Of a stretch of 64,000 nucleotides of DNA, positions 7,708-17,246 are shown one piece after another. Origin of the DNA: Pseudomonadota bacterium (GTDB lineage: Bacteria; Pseudomonadota; Gammaproteobacteria; Burkholderiales; JABEVD01); NCBI GenBank assembly GCA_021848825.1, contig JAJZTQ010000001.1:236115-300114 (forward strand), given 5' to 3'. The notes beneath the pieces were generated by a model that did not search any database, was not told the DNA's origin, and saw only the letters and a program-made list of their open reading frames with translations. Both the position numbers and the translations under genes were made by a program. Within the stretch, counting starts at the first letter, position 1. Every line of letters starts with the position of its first letter.

Positions 7708-8943
7708 CTACCTACTTCTTTCCCTCGCGAAACGCTCCCCTCCCCCCCTTCGCGGCTGATAATCCCGCTTCGGAGGACGCCTCGTCACCACCGGCTTGTT
7801 CCTCAATTTCGGCTCCAGCCCCTCGATCACATGGGTTGCGATGGTCTGCCCGGTGAATCGCTCTATCTTTTTGACATGCAGGGTATCCCGGCCCGAAGCG
7901 AAGGAAATCGCTATTCCTGAAGCGCCTGCTCGTCCCGTCCTGCCTATCCTGTGAACATAATCTTCCGCGAATTTGGGAAGATCGAAATTGAAGACATGGG
8001 TGATGCCTGCTATATCGATGCCGCGGGCTGCGACATCGGTTGCGACGAGCACCTTGATTCCGCCCTGCCTGAGTCGGGCAATCGTCCTGTTCCGCTCGCG
8101 CTGGCTCATGTCTCCATGCAGTGCCGCAGCGTCATATCCCTTCGCGGCCAGATCGTCGGCCAGCATGTCCGCGTCGCGCTTCGTGGCGGTGAAAACGATG
8201 GCCTGATTGAGTTTGATGTCGCGGAGCATGTGGTCGAGAAGCCTGTTCTTGTGATGCATGTCGTCGACGTAATGCAGGCGCTGCTCGATGTTTTCGTGCC
8301 TGGCTGTCTGGGCGGCGATCCTGATGAGCTTCGGCTCCTTCATCATGGATGAACCCAGCTTGCCTATTCCGCCTTCCAGCGTTGCGGAAAAAAGAACAGT
8401 CTGGCGAGTCTTGGGCGTTGCATCGGCGATCCGCTCGACGTCGTCGATGAATCCCATGTCGAGCATCCTGTCGGCTTCGTCCAGGATCAGCATTTCAAGC
8501 CTCGAGAAATCGATCCTGCCGCGCTCGATATGGTCTATCAGCCGCCCTGGCGTTGCAACCAGGATGTCCACATGGCGGGAAAGCAGCTTGTTCTGGACGG
8601 GATAGGGCATGCCGCCGAGTATCGTGACGACGCGGGCATTGCGAAGATATTTCCCGTATTTCTCGGCAGCAGTACTGACCTGCTGGGCGAGTTCCCTGGT
8701 CGGCGTCAAGACGAGGATCCTTGGCCCCTTGGACTGTACTTTGGGCGGTTCCGCCAGCCTGTTGAGCGCGGGCAGCATGAAAGCAGCGGTTTTACCGGTG
8801 CCTGTCTGGGCGGAAGCCATCACGTCCTGCCCTGCGACGAGTTCCGGAATGGCTTTTTCCTGTACTGGAGTCGCCTCGGTGTAACCCGCGTCATCGAGCG
8901 CCTTGAGGATGAGCGGATGGAGATTCAGATTTTGAAATGACAA
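7708..8943 (-). CDS. rhlE: ATP-dependent RNA helicase RhlE (DEAD-box)
   Basis: A 411-residue DEAD-box helicase. In order: Q-motif TPVQ (25-28), Walker A AQTGTGKT (45-52), DEAD within LILDEADRMLDMGF, SAT in LFSATLEG, and motif VI HRIGRTGRAG. The tail is short and basic with a GGGERF patch, as in RhlE. These enzymes remodel ribosome precursors and degradation intermediates. I start it at TTG 8943, giving MSFQNLNLHP, the family-typical N-terminus, preceded by AGGA at a good distance; the open frame continues to 9039 without conserved residues. The leader upstream is about 160 bases long and contains two terminator-like hairpins, suggesting regulated read-through. Confidence 0.9.
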   Translation of the reverse strand: MSFQNLNLHPLILKALDDAGYTEATPVQEKAIPELVAGQDVMASAQTGTGKTAAFMLPALNRLAEPPKVQSKGPRILVLTPTRELAQQVSTAAEKYGKYLRNARVVTILGGMPYPVQNKLLSRHVDILVATPGRLIDHIERGRIDFSRLEMLILDEADRMLDMGFIDDVERIADATPKTRQTVLFSATLEGGIGKLGSSMMKEPKLIRIAAQTARHENIEQRLHYVDDMHHKNRLLDHMLRDIKLNQAIVFTATKRDADMLADDLAAKGYDAAALHGDMSQRERNRTIARLRQGGIKVLVATDVAARGIDIAGITHVFNFDLPKFAEDYVHRIGRTGRAGASGIAISFASGRDTLHVKKIERFTGQTIATHVIEGLEPKLRNKPVVTRRPPKRDYQPRRGGGERFARERSR

Positions 8944-8972
8944 GTTTATTCCTAGATGAGGTGAAAACAAAA

Positions 8973-8990
8973 GCGCAGGCAGAAAGCCTG
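8973..8990 (-). terminator. Second attenuator-like hairpin in the rhlE leader
   Basis: On the minus strand CAGGC pairs with GCCTG around a TTTCT loop (8990-8976), followed by CGC and a T-rich stretch TTTTGTTTT. The stem is only five perfect base pairs, so it would be weak. It lies about 35 bases before the TTG start of rhlE. A conditional (attenuator) role is inferred from the position between promoter and gene. Confidence 0.35.
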
Positions 8991-9079
8991 AAAGGGCCGA
9001 ACAAAGCCGCCAGCGCACAGCATCGTCGCTAACCGGCAATATTCGTTTTCCGTCGGGAAAGGAGGGTCAGGGAACGATG

Positions 9080-9098
9080 AAAAAGCGGCCCATGCCGC
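9080..9098 (-). terminator. First attenuator-like hairpin in the rhlE leader
   Basis: On the minus strand GCGGC (9098-9094), loop ATGG, GCCGC (9089-9085) and five Ts (9084-9080) form a compact intrinsic-terminator shape. It begins only a few bases after the start expected from the TATAAT at 9116-9111. A terminator here would abort nearly all rhlE transcripts unless relieved, so it is a candidate attenuator. No alternative anti-terminator fold was established. Confidence 0.4.
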
Positions 9099-9110
9099 CA
9101 AATCCAGGAG

Positions 9111-9116
9111 ATTATA
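9111..9116 (-). promoter_or_regulatory. -10 box for rhlE
   Basis: The minus strand reads TATAAT at 9116-9111. The hexamer 17 bases upstream is TATGAA (9139-9134), a poor -35 match. Transcription would start near 9104, leaving a leader of about 160 bases. It is back-to-back with the typA promoter about 40 bases away. Confidence 0.5.
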
Positions 9117-9149
9117 ACGTCATTCTGAAAAATTTCATAGTATCCTCTG

Positions 9150-9158
9150 TGATATAAT
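9150..9158 (+). promoter_or_regulatory. Extended -10 promoter for typA
   Basis: TGATATAAT is a perfect extended -10 (TGN plus TATAAT at 9153-9158). There is no convincing -35 at 16-18 bases upstream, which fits an extended -10 promoter. Start would be near 9165, about 24 bases before the typA ATG. Confidence 0.6.
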
Positions 9159-9188
9159 CCGTGCTTTTATCTTCCGAGTATCCCTGAC

Positions 9189-11018
9189 ATGTCCCGCGCA
9201 TTGAGAAACATCGCCATCATCGCCCACGTCGATCATGGCAAAACCACCCTCGTCGACAAGCTTCTGCACCAGGCAGGCACCTTTTCCGCACACCAGGTCG
9301 TATCCGAGCGTGTCATGGACAGCAACGATCTGGAAAAGGAGCGCGGCATCACCATCCTCGCCAAGAATACCGCCATCGATTACCATGGCACCCGGATCAA
9401 CATCGTCGACACCCCCGGGCATGCCGACTTCGGCGGCGAGGTGGAGCGGGTGCTGGGCATGGTTGATGGCGTGGTGCTGCTGGTCGATGCGGTCGAAGGT
9501 CCGATGCCGCAGACCCGCTTCGTGACCAAGAAGGCCCTCGCCCTGGGCCTGCGGCCCATCGTCGTGATCAACAAGGTCGACCGGCCGGGCGGGCGCCCCG
9601 ACTGGGTGGTCGATCAGACCTTCGACCTTTTCGACAAGCTGGGCGCAACCGACGAGCAGCTCGACTTCCCGATCATCTACGCCTCCGGCCTAAACGGCTG
9701 GGCCTGTCTCGAACTGAAGGATGCGCCGTCCTCGGGTGGCGCGGCGAGCGACATGAAGCCGCTGTTCGATGCGATCCTTGCGCATGTGCCGGCCCCTGCC
9801 GGGAACCCCGACGCGCCGCTGCAGCTACAGATCGCCGCCCTTGACTACTCGACCTACACCGGCCGCATGGGCGTAGGCCGCGTGCTCAATGGCCGAATCA
9901 AGCCAGGCCAACAGGTTGCGGTGATGAACCACGAGGAACAGGTCGCCACCGGCAAGATCAATCAGGTGCTCGGCTTCAAGGGCCTGGAGCGCGTCCCTGT
10001 GGACGAGGCCGAGGCCGGCGACATCATCATCATCTCGGGTCTTGAGGACATCGGCATCGGCGTCACCATCTGCGACAGGGACAATCCCGAGGGCCTGCCC
10101 ATGCTTTCCGTCGACGAACCGACACTGACCATGGATTTCATGGTCAATTCTTCGCCGCTGGCAGGTACGGAGGGCAAATTTGTCACCAGCAGGCAGATCC
10201 GCGATCGCCTGCAAAAGGAGCTGCTGACCAATGTCGCCCTGAAGGTCGAGGACACAGGCGACGCCGATATCTTCCGGGTCTCAGGCCGCGGTGAGCTGCA
10301 TCTCACCATCCTCCTGGAAAACATGCGGCGCGAGGGCTTCGAGCTCGCCGTGGGCAAGCCCAGGGTGGTGTACAAGGAGATCAACGGCGAGAAGTGCGAG
10401 CCGTACGAGAACCTCACCATAGACCTCGAGAATGAGCACCAGGGTGCCGTGATGGAAGAGATCGGCCGCCGCCGCGGCGAGCTGACCAACATGGAGGCCG
10501 ACCCGAATGGCCGTACCCGCCTGGAATACCATATTCCCGCCCGCGGCCTGATCGGTTTCCAGTCCGATTTCATGACCATGACCCGCGGCACCGGCCTGAT
10601 GAGCCATGTGTTCGACGACTACGGCCCGATCAAGGCCGATCTCCCTGGCCGCCACAATGGCGTCTTGATCTCGCAGGAAAATGGCGAGGCGGTGGCCTAT
10701 GCGCTTTGGAACCTGGAGGAGCGCGGCCGCATGTTCGTCAGCCCCGGAGACAAGCTTTACGAAGGCATGATCATCGGCATCCACAGCCGCGACAATGATC
10801 TTGTTGTCAATCCGATCAAGGGCAAGAAGCTGACCAACGTCCGTGCATCAGGCACGGACGAGGCGGTTCGATTGACGCCTCCGATCAAGCTGACACTGGA
10901 ATCCGCCGTCGAATTCATAGACGACGACGAACTTGTCGAAATCACGCCCAAGACCATCAGACTGAGGAAGCGGTATCTCACCGAAAACGAAAGAAAGCGC
11001 CAGGCGAGGGGAATTTAG
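9189..11018 (+). CDS. typA: Translational GTPase TypA/BipA
   Basis: A 609-residue ribosome-associated GTPase of the EF-G/LepA class, involved in ribosome assembly and stress adaptation. It carries G1 AHVDHGKTT (12-20), the switch region ERGITI, G3 [14 protein letters not shown] and G4 [12 protein letters not shown] beta-barrel domain, EF-G-like domains and the TypA-specific C-terminal domain ([19 protein letters not shown], later [31 protein letters not shown]) follow. Length and ends are normal. The central part, roughly 9410-10800, is distinctly more GC-rich and uses CGC for arginine, unlike the ends and most neighbours. It ends tail-to-tail with rluE, stops overlapping by 4 bases. Confidence 0.96.
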   Translation: MSRALRNIAIIAHVDHGKTTLVDKLLHQAGTFSAHQVVSERVMDSNDLEKERGITILAKNTAIDYHGTRINIVDTPGHADFGGEVERVLGMVDGVVLLVDAVEGPMPQTRFVTKKALALGLRPIVVINKVDRPGGRPDWVVDQTFDLFDKLGATDEQLDFPIIYASGLNGWACLELKDAPSSGGAASDMKPLFDAILAHVPAPAGNPDAPLQLQIAALDYSTYTGRMGVGRVLNGRIKPGQQVAVMNHEEQVATGKINQVLGFKGLERVPVDEAEAGDIIIISGLEDIGIGVTICDRDNPEGLPMLSVDEPTLTMDFMVNSSPLAGTEGKFVTSRQIRDRLQKELLTNVALKVEDTGDADIFRVSGRGELHLTILLENMRREGFELAVGKPRVVYKEINGEKCEPYENLTIDLENEHQGAVMEEIGRRRGELTNMEADPNGRTRLEYHIPARGLIGFQSDFMTMTRGTGLMSHVFDDYGPIKADLPGRHNGVLISQENGEAVAYALWNLEERGRMFVSPGDKLYEGMIIGIHSRDNDLVVNPIKGKKLTNVRASGTDEAVRLTPPIKLTLESAVEFIDDDELVEITPKTIRLRKRYLTENERKRQARGI

Positions 11019-11545
11019 AGAACCGAATATTCTCCCGGATCGAGCCCTTTGACATTCCATTTGCCGACCGCATAGCGAACCAGCCTCAACGTGGGATGAC
11101 CGACTTTTGCGGTCATCCTTCTCACCTGCCTGTTCTTTCCTTCGGAGATCCTGATTTCAAGCCATGAAGTCGGGATGGCTTTGCGGTATCGGATGGGCGG
11201 GTTTCTTTTCCAGAGCCACTCGGGCTCTTCTATCGATCTCGCCTTGGCAGGCCTGGTCAGAAAATCGCCGAGGTCGACCCCTTTTTCCAGCATGTTCAGC
11301 GCCGCTTCATCCGGTATCCCCTCGACCTGGGCAAGATAAATCTTTTCCGTTTTGGCTTTCGGATGGGCGAGATCATGCTGCAGCCGTCCCTCGTCGGTCA
11401 AAACGAGCAGCCCCTCGCTGTCAGCATCCAGACGTCCTGCAGGATAGACTCCCTGAATCGGGATGAATTCCTTCAGCGTCCGGTGGGAACCCTCGAGGCT
11501 GAACTGGGAAAGCACGCCGTAAGGCTTGTTGAAAAGAACAATCAC
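11015..11545 (-). CDS. rluE: 23S rRNA pseudouridine synthase, RluE-like
   Basis: A 176-residue RsuA/RluE-family pseudouridine synthase. It begins [16 protein letters not shown] and lacks the N-terminal S4 domain of RsuA and RluB, as in RluE. The catalytic motif [14 protein letters not shown] contains Asp40. [12 protein letters not shown] and the RNA-contact region [23 protein letters not shown] are also family-typical. In E. coli RluE modifies U2457 of 23S rRNA; the same target is assumed here. I start it at GTG 11545, which overlaps the stop of the upstream methyltransferase (GTGA); the longer open frame reads through that gene without conservation. It is the last gene of the long minus-strand run. 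Confidence 0.85.
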   Translation of the reverse strand: MIVLFNKPYGVLSQFSLEGSHRTLKEFIPIQGVYPAGRLDADSEGLLVLTDEGRLQHDLAHPKAKTEKIYLAQVEGIPDEAALNMLEKGVDLGDFLTRPAKARSIEEPEWLWKRNPPIRYRKAIPTSWLEIRISEGKNRQVRRMTAKVGHPTLRLVRYAVGKWNVKGLDPGEYSVL

Positions 11546-12306
11546 GATTTCTGCCTGACCCGCTCGAATAGGCAGATCGATGCAGCCTGCGCGGCATTCA
11601 AGGATTCCATCATGCCGGGCATCGGGATCTTCGCCCTCGTCTTGCACAGTGAAAGGATTGCTTCCGAAATGCCTGCTCCTTCGTTTCCGATCACGAAACC
11701 CACGCTGCCCGCAAGATCGAGGTCGAAAAGCGATTTCTCGGCGTCAAGCGTCATGGCAACCGAATTCCCCGGGAAATCTTCCAGGATGGCCGCGATGTCC
11801 GCATCTTCATGGATGCGCAGGGCGAAATGCGCGCCCATTCCAGCCCTGAGCGTTTTCGGCGACCATGCGTCCGCACAGCCCTCTGAAAGGAAAGCATCCC
11901 TCAACCCGGAAGCGGCGGCGGCGCGAAGGATGGAACCGATGTTCCCTGGATCCTGAATGGCTTCCAGAAAGATGCAGAAATCCGCGTGAGCGGTTTTTTC
12001 AGGTCCGGGTATGTCGAAGAGCGCAAGGATTCCGGTCGGACTTTTCACAGGGGAAATCCTGTCGAAAAGCGCATCGCTCATCGAAACAGCATGCCGATGC
12101 GCCGTGAAGGGAATCATCTGCGGATTCTCGAGGCTGGACTCCCTGATCACGATGAGCTCGGGATCCGATCCGCTTTTCATGCAGGCGTCCACAAGATGGA
12201 TGCCATCCAGCAATGCCTTCCCTGTATTTCTTCTTTCCCTCGACGAGCTTTCGAGTCTCAAAAGCTGCCTGAAAACAGGGTTGTCTTTCGACGCGATCCG
12301 CTTCAT
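11542..12306 (-). CDS. SpoU/TrmH-family RNA 2'-O-methyltransferase
   Basis: A 254-residue SPOUT methyltransferase. The N-terminal substrate-binding domain ([21 protein letters not shown]..., [18 protein letters not shown]) is followed by the knotted domain with the three SpoU motifs: [35 protein letters not shown] and [22 protein letters not shown]. It uses S-adenosylmethionine to methylate a ribose in rRNA or tRNA; the position cannot be read from sequence. The layout resembles E. coli YsgA and other TrmH-group enzymes. It overlaps the GYF gene and rluE by 4 bases on each side, so the two RNA-modification genes are translationally coupled. Confidence 0.87.
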   Translation of the reverse strand: MKRIASKDNPVFRQLLRLESSSRERRNTGKALLDGIHLVDACMKSGSDPELIVIRESSLENPQMIPFTAHRHAVSMSDALFDRISPVKSPTGILALFDIPGPEKTAHADFCIFLEAIQDPGNIGSILRAAAASGLRDAFLSEGCADAWSPKTLRAGMGAHFALRIHEDADIAAILEDFPGNSVAMTLDAEKSLFDLDLAGSVGFVIGNEGAGISEAILSLCKTRAKIPMPGMMESLNAAQAASICLFERVRQKS

Positions 12307-12782
12307 GAATGCCCGGGAAGGACGATCCTGATCGGATTGACCGGCTGATAGAAATAGACAGCCATCAATACCATGCCTATGAGCAATGCGATGAACAGAT
12401 AGACCATCCAGGTGCTTGCCTTTTGCGGCTCGAAGATGGCCGCCCGCTGATGTCTCGATTCCCTGATGTCTTCCGATTCGTTCATGCGCCGCTCCTGTTT
12501 TCTCGTGTCGTTTTCCTTCTCGACCGATTCGGAACGGCGCTCCTGGCTTCGCTCCTCGGAAAAACGCCTGATCGCGGCAAGCTTCTCTTCATCGCCGAAG
12601 AGCATCAGCTTTTTTGTCGATTCGAGTTCCTGACATTCCCTTATCTTCATCCAGGGGGAAGCGTCTTTCCTGACTTCGTCGTTGAGAGACAGGCGGCCCA
12701 GGATGACATAGCGCGCTATTGCCTGAAGCGGGACGGGGCCGACGATTTTGCGCGATCTGCGGTAATACCAGAGATGATTCAT
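12303..12782 (-). CDS. GYF-2-domain, C-tail-anchored membrane protein
   Basis: A 159-residue protein without a clear functional assignment. Residues 1-55 ([41 protein letters not shown]) match the GYF_2 (DUF4339) pattern: W-Y, then GP, then a W near the end. A highly charged region rich in Arg and Glu follows (60-120), then one transmembrane helix ([21 protein letters not shown], about 124-144) and a short periplasmic tail. The GYF fold often binds proline-rich peptides, so a cytosolic adaptor anchored by its tail is plausible. It overlaps rnhB and the methyltransferase gene by 4 bases each, inside the lpx-rnhB operon. Confidence 0.72.
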   Translation of the reverse strand: MNHLWYYRRSRKIVGPVPLQAIARYVILGRLSLNDEVRKDASPWMKIRECQELESTKKLMLFGDEEKLAAIRRFSEERSQERRSESVEKENDTRKQERRMNESEDIRESRHQRAAIFEPQKASTWMVYLFIALLIGMVLMAVYFYQPVNPIRIVLPGHS

Positions 12783-13336
12783 CTAGAATTCGCCTTGACC
12801 GGGGAAAAGCTTCTCCTGTGCACGCCGGAAGGACCGTATTTTTTCAGCGCCTCGACATGGTCCTTCGTCGGATAACCCTTGTGCCTGTCGAAACCGTAAA
12901 CAGGGTAAAGTCTGTGCAATTCTAGCATGAATGCATCCCTGGCAGTCTTTGCAAGGATGGACGCAGCAGAGATTTCCCGGACCAGGCTGTCTCCCTTCAC
13001 GATCGCGCGGGAAGGAATGGAAAGACGGTGAACGCCGTCGACGAGGATTTCTCCTGGAACAAGGCAAAGCCCTGCAATCGCGCGCTCCATCGCCAGCAGG
13101 CTCGCCTTCAGGATATTGATCGAATCGATCTCTTCGACGGAAGCAGTGCCTATCGCCCAGGAAAGCGCATCCCTTTTGATGGCGATCGCAAGTTCTTCCC
13201 TTCTTCTTTCCGAAAGCTTCTTGGAGTCTGCAAGGCCGGAAATGGGCCTGGAAGGATCGAGTATGACCGCTGCGGCATAAACAGGCCCTGCGAGCGGCCC
13301 CCTCCCCGCTTCATCCACGCCGCAAACCAGCATCAT
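12779..13336 (-). CDS. rnhB: Ribonuclease HII
   Basis: A 185-residue RNase HII that cleaves RNA of RNA-DNA hybrids and nicks at single misincorporated ribonucleotides. [14 protein letters not shown] near the N-terminus carries the Asp-Glu pair (Asp8, Glu9), [10 protein letters not shown] is the next conserved block, and catalytic aspartates follow in ILVDGVH and AKTARDAFM. The start ATG 13336 overlaps the lpxB stop (ATGA); the frame is open much further upstream, but that part is antisense noise within lpxB. The lpxA-lpxB-rnhB order is standard in proteobacteria. Confidence 0.95.
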   Translation of the reverse strand: MMLVCGVDEAGRGPLAGPVYAAAVILDPSRPISGLADSKKLSERRREELAIAIKRDALSWAIGTASVEEIDSINILKASLLAMERAIAGLCLVPGEILVDGVHRLSIPSRAIVKGDSLVREISAASILAKTARDAFMLELHRLYPVYGFDRHKGYPTKDHVEALKKYGPSGVHRRSFSPVKANSR

Positions 13337-14472
13337 CTCAGCATCGGCAGGATGGCCATCGTAGCCTTTTCGGCGGTTTTCTGCCTGAGGTTTCGATGGA
13401 TTTCGGAAAAATGACGCTCCAGCTTGCCGATCACGTATTCGTCTGAAACCTGGTTCATCAGCGCATTGGCGATATTCTCCGGCGTCGCCTCCTCCTGGAG
13501 CAGTTCGGGAACCACGAATTTTCCTGAAAGGATGTTCGGCAGGCCGACATAAGGTTGGTATTTCTTTTTCTTTTTCAGCCTGTAGGTGAAAGGCGCCATC
13601 TTGTAGGCGATCACCATGGGCCGATTGAGCAAGGCTGCTTCCAGCGTGGCCGTGCCGGATGCGACGAGCACGGCGTCGCAGGCGATCATGGCGTCGACGG
13701 CATGGCCGAAAAGCAGCGTGAAATCGACTTCCTCCGCCTGGTTCCTGTATATCGCTTCCTCGAACAGGGTCCTCGTTTCCCGGCTCGTCAATGGCACGAG
13801 GAACCTCGATTGCGGCCATTCTCCCTTGATCAGCATCGCCGTCCTGATGAAGGTGTCCGCCATGTATTGCAGTTCGCTCTGCCTGCTTCCAGGAAGAAAG
13901 GCGAATATTTTCCCGTCCAGAGGAAGCTTCATCATGCGCCGCATGGCTATCCTGTCAGTCGATTCCGGAATGAGATCCGCAAGCGGATGCCCAACATAGT
14001 CGGAATCGATGCCAGCGTCATCGTAGAGTTTCTTCTCGAAAGGAAATATCACCAGCACCTTGGAGCAGGCGCGTGCGATTTTCCTGATGCGCTCACGCCG
14101 CCAGGCCCATATCGAAGGGCTGACATAATGAACGGTCGGAATTCCCCTCTTCCGGAGCGCGAGCTCGATGTCGAGATTGAAATCGGGCGCATCCACCCCA
14201 ATGAAGAGGTCGGGAGGATCCGAGCTGAAATGCCGGATCAGCTTCCGCCTGATGGCGGTGATCTGGAAATAGCGCTTCAATACCTCCGCATAGCCCATCA
14301 CGGCGATCTTTTCCATCGGGAAAAGGCTTTTCACGCCTGCGGCGACCATCTTGGGGCCGCCCATTCCGACGAATTCGGCATCAGGAAGTTTCTCCTTCAG
14401 CGCCTTCACGAGGTGGGCTCCCAGGAGGTCTCCTGACGCTTCGCCCGCGACGATGCCTATCCTTTTCACCAT
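13333..14472 (-). CDS. lpxB: Lipid-A-disaccharide synthase
   Basis: A 379-residue GT19 glycosyltransferase of normal length. It joins UDP-diacylglucosamine and lipid X to form the lipid A disaccharide at the inner face of the cytoplasmic membrane. It begins [18 protein letters not shown], the classic LpxB start, and holds [27 protein letters not shown] and a later [19 protein letters not shown] motif. It abuts lpxA with no gap and overlaps rnhB by 4 bases. It is the last lipid A step encoded in the window. Confidence 0.96.
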   Translation of the reverse strand: MVKRIGIVAGEASGDLLGAHLVKALKEKLPDAEFVGMGGPKMVAAGVKSLFPMEKIAVMGYAEVLKRYFQITAIRRKLIRHFSSDPPDLFIGVDAPDFNLDIELALRKRGIPTVHYVSPSIWAWRRERIRKIARACSKVLVIFPFEKKLYDDAGIDSDYVGHPLADLIPESTDRIAMRRMMKLPLDGKIFAFLPGSRQSELQYMADTFIRTAMLIKGEWPQSRFLVPLTSRETRTLFEEAIYRNQAEEVDFTLLFGHAVDAMIACDAVLVASGTATLEAALLNRPMVIAYKMAPFTYRLKKKKKYQPYVGLPNILSGKFVVPELLQEEATPENIANALMNQVSDEYVIGKLERHFSEIHRNLRQKTAEKATMAILPMLR

Positions 14473-15243
14473 TCAGCGTATAATCCCGCGGTTCGATGCG
14501 CTGATGAACTCGAGCAGCGGAAGAAGCTCGGGGCAGCTTTCCGCCTTTTGCGAGATTTCCGCTTTTGCCTCATTCAAGCCGAGCCCGGATTTGTAAAGCG
14601 TCTTGTAGGCCCGCTTCACTTCCAGGATGGATTGCGCAGAAAATCCCCTGCGCTTCAGCCCTTCCGAATTGATGCCATGGGGCGCTGCGGGGTTGCCCGA
14701 AGCGGTGACATAGGGAGGGATATCCTGCAGTAGGATGGTGCCCATCGCGGTGATGCTGTGCGCACCGATGCTGCAGAACTGGTGCACGACTGTGAATCCG
14801 CCGAGGATGGCATGGTCTTCCACTTTGACATGGCCTGCAAGCTGGGCATTGTTGGCGAAAATGGTATGATTTCCGACCTGACAATCATGCGCCAGATGGA
14901 CATAAGCCATGATCCAGTTGTGATTTCCTATCCTCGTCACCCCCTTGTCCTGAACGGTTCCGATGTTGAAAGTGCAGAATTCCCTGATCTCGTTGTTGTC
15001 GCCTATTTCCAGCCTTGTCGGTTCGTCAGCATATTTCTTGTCCTGCGGCACTTCGCCCAGGGAAACGAACTGATAGATCCTGTTGTTCTTTCCTATCCTG
15101 GTATGCCCCTTTATGACGGCATGGGGTCCGATGATCGTTCCCGAGTCGATCTCGACGTCCCCCCCGATGATCGAATAGGCGCCGATTTCCACGTCGCTGG
15201 CGATCTTGGCGCCCGAGGCCACGATGGCTGTGGGGTGTATCAT
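14473..15243 (-). CDS. lpxA: UDP-N-acetylglucosamine acyltransferase
   Basis: A 256-residue left-handed beta-helix acyltransferase catalysing the first committed lipid A step, 3-O-acylation of UDP-GlcNAc from hydroxyacyl-ACP. Hexapeptide repeats run from residue 2 to about 185 ([23 protein letters not shown]...). The catalytic His lies in [11 protein letters not shown], and the C-terminal helical domain has GLKRRGFS. The start is ATG 15243, overlapping the fabZ stop as TGATG; the seven-codon upstream extension is not conserved. The order lpxD-fabZ-lpxA-lpxB is canonical. Confidence 0.96.
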   Translation of the reverse strand: MIHPTAIVASGAKIASDVEIGAYSIIGGDVEIDSGTIIGPHAVIKGHTRIGKNNRIYQFVSLGEVPQDKKYADEPTRLEIGDNNEIREFCTFNIGTVQDKGVTRIGNHNWIMAYVHLAHDCQVGNHTIFANNAQLAGHVKVEDHAILGGFTVVHQFCSIGAHSITAMGTILLQDIPPYVTASGNPAAPHGINSEGLKRRGFSAQSILEVKRAYKTLYKSGLGLNEAKAEISQKAESCPELLPLLEFISASNRGIIR

Positions 15244-15677
15244 CAGACCGACCGCAGCGTGCACATCAATTGGGCTTCGGTCACCAACATGTCATCGACT
15301 TCAGCGCGCACCGCATATTTCCAGAGGCCTTGCGCATGCCGAACGATGGATGACTTGAGAATGAGCTGGTCCCCCGGAAGAACAGGCTTCTTGAACCTGA
15401 CCCCGTCTATGCCGACGAAATAGTATACGGCGTTTTCATCAGGAAGATTTTCCATGGTCTTGAACGAGAGGATGGCCGAAGCCTGGGCCAAGGCCTCGAC
15501 GATCAGCACGCCCGGCATCACAGGATGGTGCGGGAAATGCCCAGGGAAAAAAGGCTCGTTGATCGTCACATTCTTGAGCGCGACGATTTCCTTTCCCGGT
15601 TCCAGGGAAATCACCCGGTCGACAAGCAGGAAAGGGTATCGGTGCGGCAGGTATTTCAGTATCTCGTGGATGTTCAT
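15243..15677 (-). CDS. fabZ: (3R)-hydroxyacyl-ACP dehydratase FabZ
   Basis: A 144-residue hot-dog-fold dehydratase of fatty acid elongation. The catalytic block [23 protein letters not shown] contains the active-site His and Glu, and the start [21 protein letters not shown] is family-typical. The start ATG 15677 overlaps the lpxD stop (TGATG). A frame open to 15923 adds 82 residues that are out-of-frame lpxD, so I reject that start. FabZ competes with LpxA and LpxD for hydroxyacyl-ACP, which explains its place between them. Confidence 0.96.
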   Translation of the reverse strand: MNIHEILKYLPHRYPFLLVDRVISLEPGKEIVALKNVTINEPFFPGHFPHHPVMPGVLIVEALAQASAILSFKTMENLPDENAVYYFVGIDGVRFKKPVLPGDQLILKSSIVRHAQGLWKYAVRAEVDDMLVTEAQLMCTLRSV

Positions 15678-16717
15678 CAGCTTTTTTCCCTTCCCATTGA
15701 TTCGATTGCCTTCTCCATCTCTCGCAGCCTTTCGGCCAGTTCGTTCAAATGCCTCAGCTTTGCGGAATTCCTGAGCCATTCCCTGTGCGGAGCGAAAGGA
15801 TAGATTGCGGTATAGGCGCCAGCCTCGTCTATCGATTTGGTGATCATGGTTCCCGCGGAAATGTCGACATGATCTGTTATGTTGAGATGCCCGAGTATCA
15901 TCCCGCTTCCCCCTATCTTGCAATATTTCCCTATTCTGGTGCTGCCTGCGATGCCCGTGCAGCCCGCTATCGCGGTGTGGTCGCCGATCACGACGTTATG
16001 GGCGACCTGAACCTGATTGTCTATCTTGACGCCTCGCCCTATGATCGTATCGTCGAGCGCTCCCCTGTCTATGGTGGTGTTCGCCCCGATTTCGACATCT
16101 TCTCCGAGGATGACCCGTCCTATCTGCGGGATCTTGAACCAGCTCTCCCCGTCCATCGCGATGCCGAAACCGTCAGCCCCGATCACCGCGCCCGAATGGA
16201 TGATGCAGTTTCTTCCTATGATGCAGCCGTGATAGATCTTCACCCCCGGATAGATCCGTACGTTGTCTCCTATCTCGACCCCTTCCCCTATGAAGCAGGA
16301 AGCGCCGATCGAGCAGTGCTTGCCGATAGTTACATGCTTCTCGATGGAACAGAAGGGACCGATCGATGAGGTCTTCTCTATTTTCGAATCCCGGTGAACG
16401 ACGGCGCTTCCATGAATCCCGGGTTCGATTTCAGGTGCAGGATTGAGGAAATCCGAGACTTTCGCGAAGTACAGATAGGGATTGTCGCAGATTATCCTGG
16501 GCTTCTCCGTGGCATCCCTGTCAGCCTTTCCAAGGATGAACGAACCCGCAGCCGAACCGGCCAGATGATGCCTGTACTTGCCGCTTGCAAGAAAGGAAAT
16601 ATCAGAAGGACCGGCGCCGACGAGCGTCGCAACCCGCGAGATCATGGTATTCCCGTCACCCAGGAGCTCCCCTCCGAAGCGTCCGACGATTTCCGAGAGC
16701 CGGTAACTTTGGCTCAT
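15677..16717 (-). CDS. lpxD: UDP-3-O-acylglucosamine N-acyltransferase
   Basis: A 346-residue left-handed beta-helix enzyme that transfers the second hydroxyacyl chain to UDP-3-O-acyl-GlcN. The N-terminal uridine-binding domain (1-100, with [15 protein letters not shown]) is followed by hexapeptide repeats (about 100-315). [21 protein letters not shown] is a strong LpxD signature, and a catalytic His lies in [12 protein letters not shown]-terminal helix follows. It is four bases downstream of skp, matching the conserved bamA-skp-lpxD order. Confidence 0.96.
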   Translation of the reverse strand: MSQSYRLSEIVGRFGGELLGDGNTMISRVATLVGAGPSDISFLASGKYRHHLAGSAAGSFILGKADRDATEKPRIICDNPYLYFAKVSDFLNPAPEIEPGIHGSAVVHRDSKIEKTSSIGPFCSIEKHVTIGKHCSIGASCFIGEGVEIGDNVRIYPGVKIYHGCIIGRNCIIHSGAVIGADGFGIAMDGESWFKIPQIGRVILGEDVEIGANTTIDRGALDDTIIGRGVKIDNQVQVAHNVVIGDHTAIAGCTGIAGSTRIGKYCKIGGSGMILGHLNITDHVDISAGTMITKSIDEAGAYTAIYPFAPHREWLRNSAKLRHLNELAERLREMEKAIESMGREKS

Positions 16718-16721
16718 GGAA

Positions 16722-17225
16722 TCATTTCTCGTTGGCGAGAGCCTTGATCACCTTGTCGGTAATGTCTATCTTCGGGCTCCTGTATACGGCCTCCTGCAGG
16801 ATCAGGTCGTATTTTTCGGTTTGCGCGATCTTGGTGATCGCCTTGTTGGCTTTCTCGATGACAGCCGCCAGTTCCTCGTTCTTCCTGAGATTGAGGTCCT
16901 CCCTGAATTCACGCTGCATGCGCTGGAAGTCGCGGTTCAGGTTCGCGAGATCGCGCTCCTTTGCCGTCCTGTCCGCATCCGACATGGTCATGCCTTCCCT
17001 GTCGAGTTCAGCCTGTAGATCCTTGGCCTGCTTGGCCATTTTCTGCAGATTCTGGTCCCTTGTCGCAAATTCCTTCTCTATCCTTTTCTGGGCCGCGATC
17101 GCAGGAGCAGACTCCCTCAGCACCCGCTCCGTATTGACGATGCCTATCTTGATTTCATCGGCAAGCGAGACAGATGCGCCCGCCGCGAGAACCATTGCCA
17201 GCAATACTGCATAAATCCTTCTCAA
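16722..17225 (-). CDS. skp: Periplasmic chaperone Skp/OmpH
   Basis: A 167-residue exported chaperone. It has a signal peptide ([22 protein letters not shown]) and then [18 protein letters not shown], the family-conserved core strand. A long charged coiled coil (about residues 45-125) forms the tentacle arms, and a short beta return follows ([22 protein letters not shown]). Skp holds unfolded outer-membrane proteins for BamA, encoded immediately upstream with a 21-base gap. The family is variable, but length and context fit. Confidence 0.92.
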   Translation of the reverse strand: MRRIYAVLLAMVLAAGASVSLADEIKIGIVNTERVLRESAPAIAAQKRIEKEFATRDQNLQKMAKQAKDLQAELDREGMTMSDADRTAKERDLANLNRDFQRMQREFREDLNLRKNEELAAVIEKANKAITKIAQTEKYDLILQEAVYRSPKIDITDKVIKALANEK

Positions 17226-17246
17226 TTTAATCTCCTGATCAGAAAA

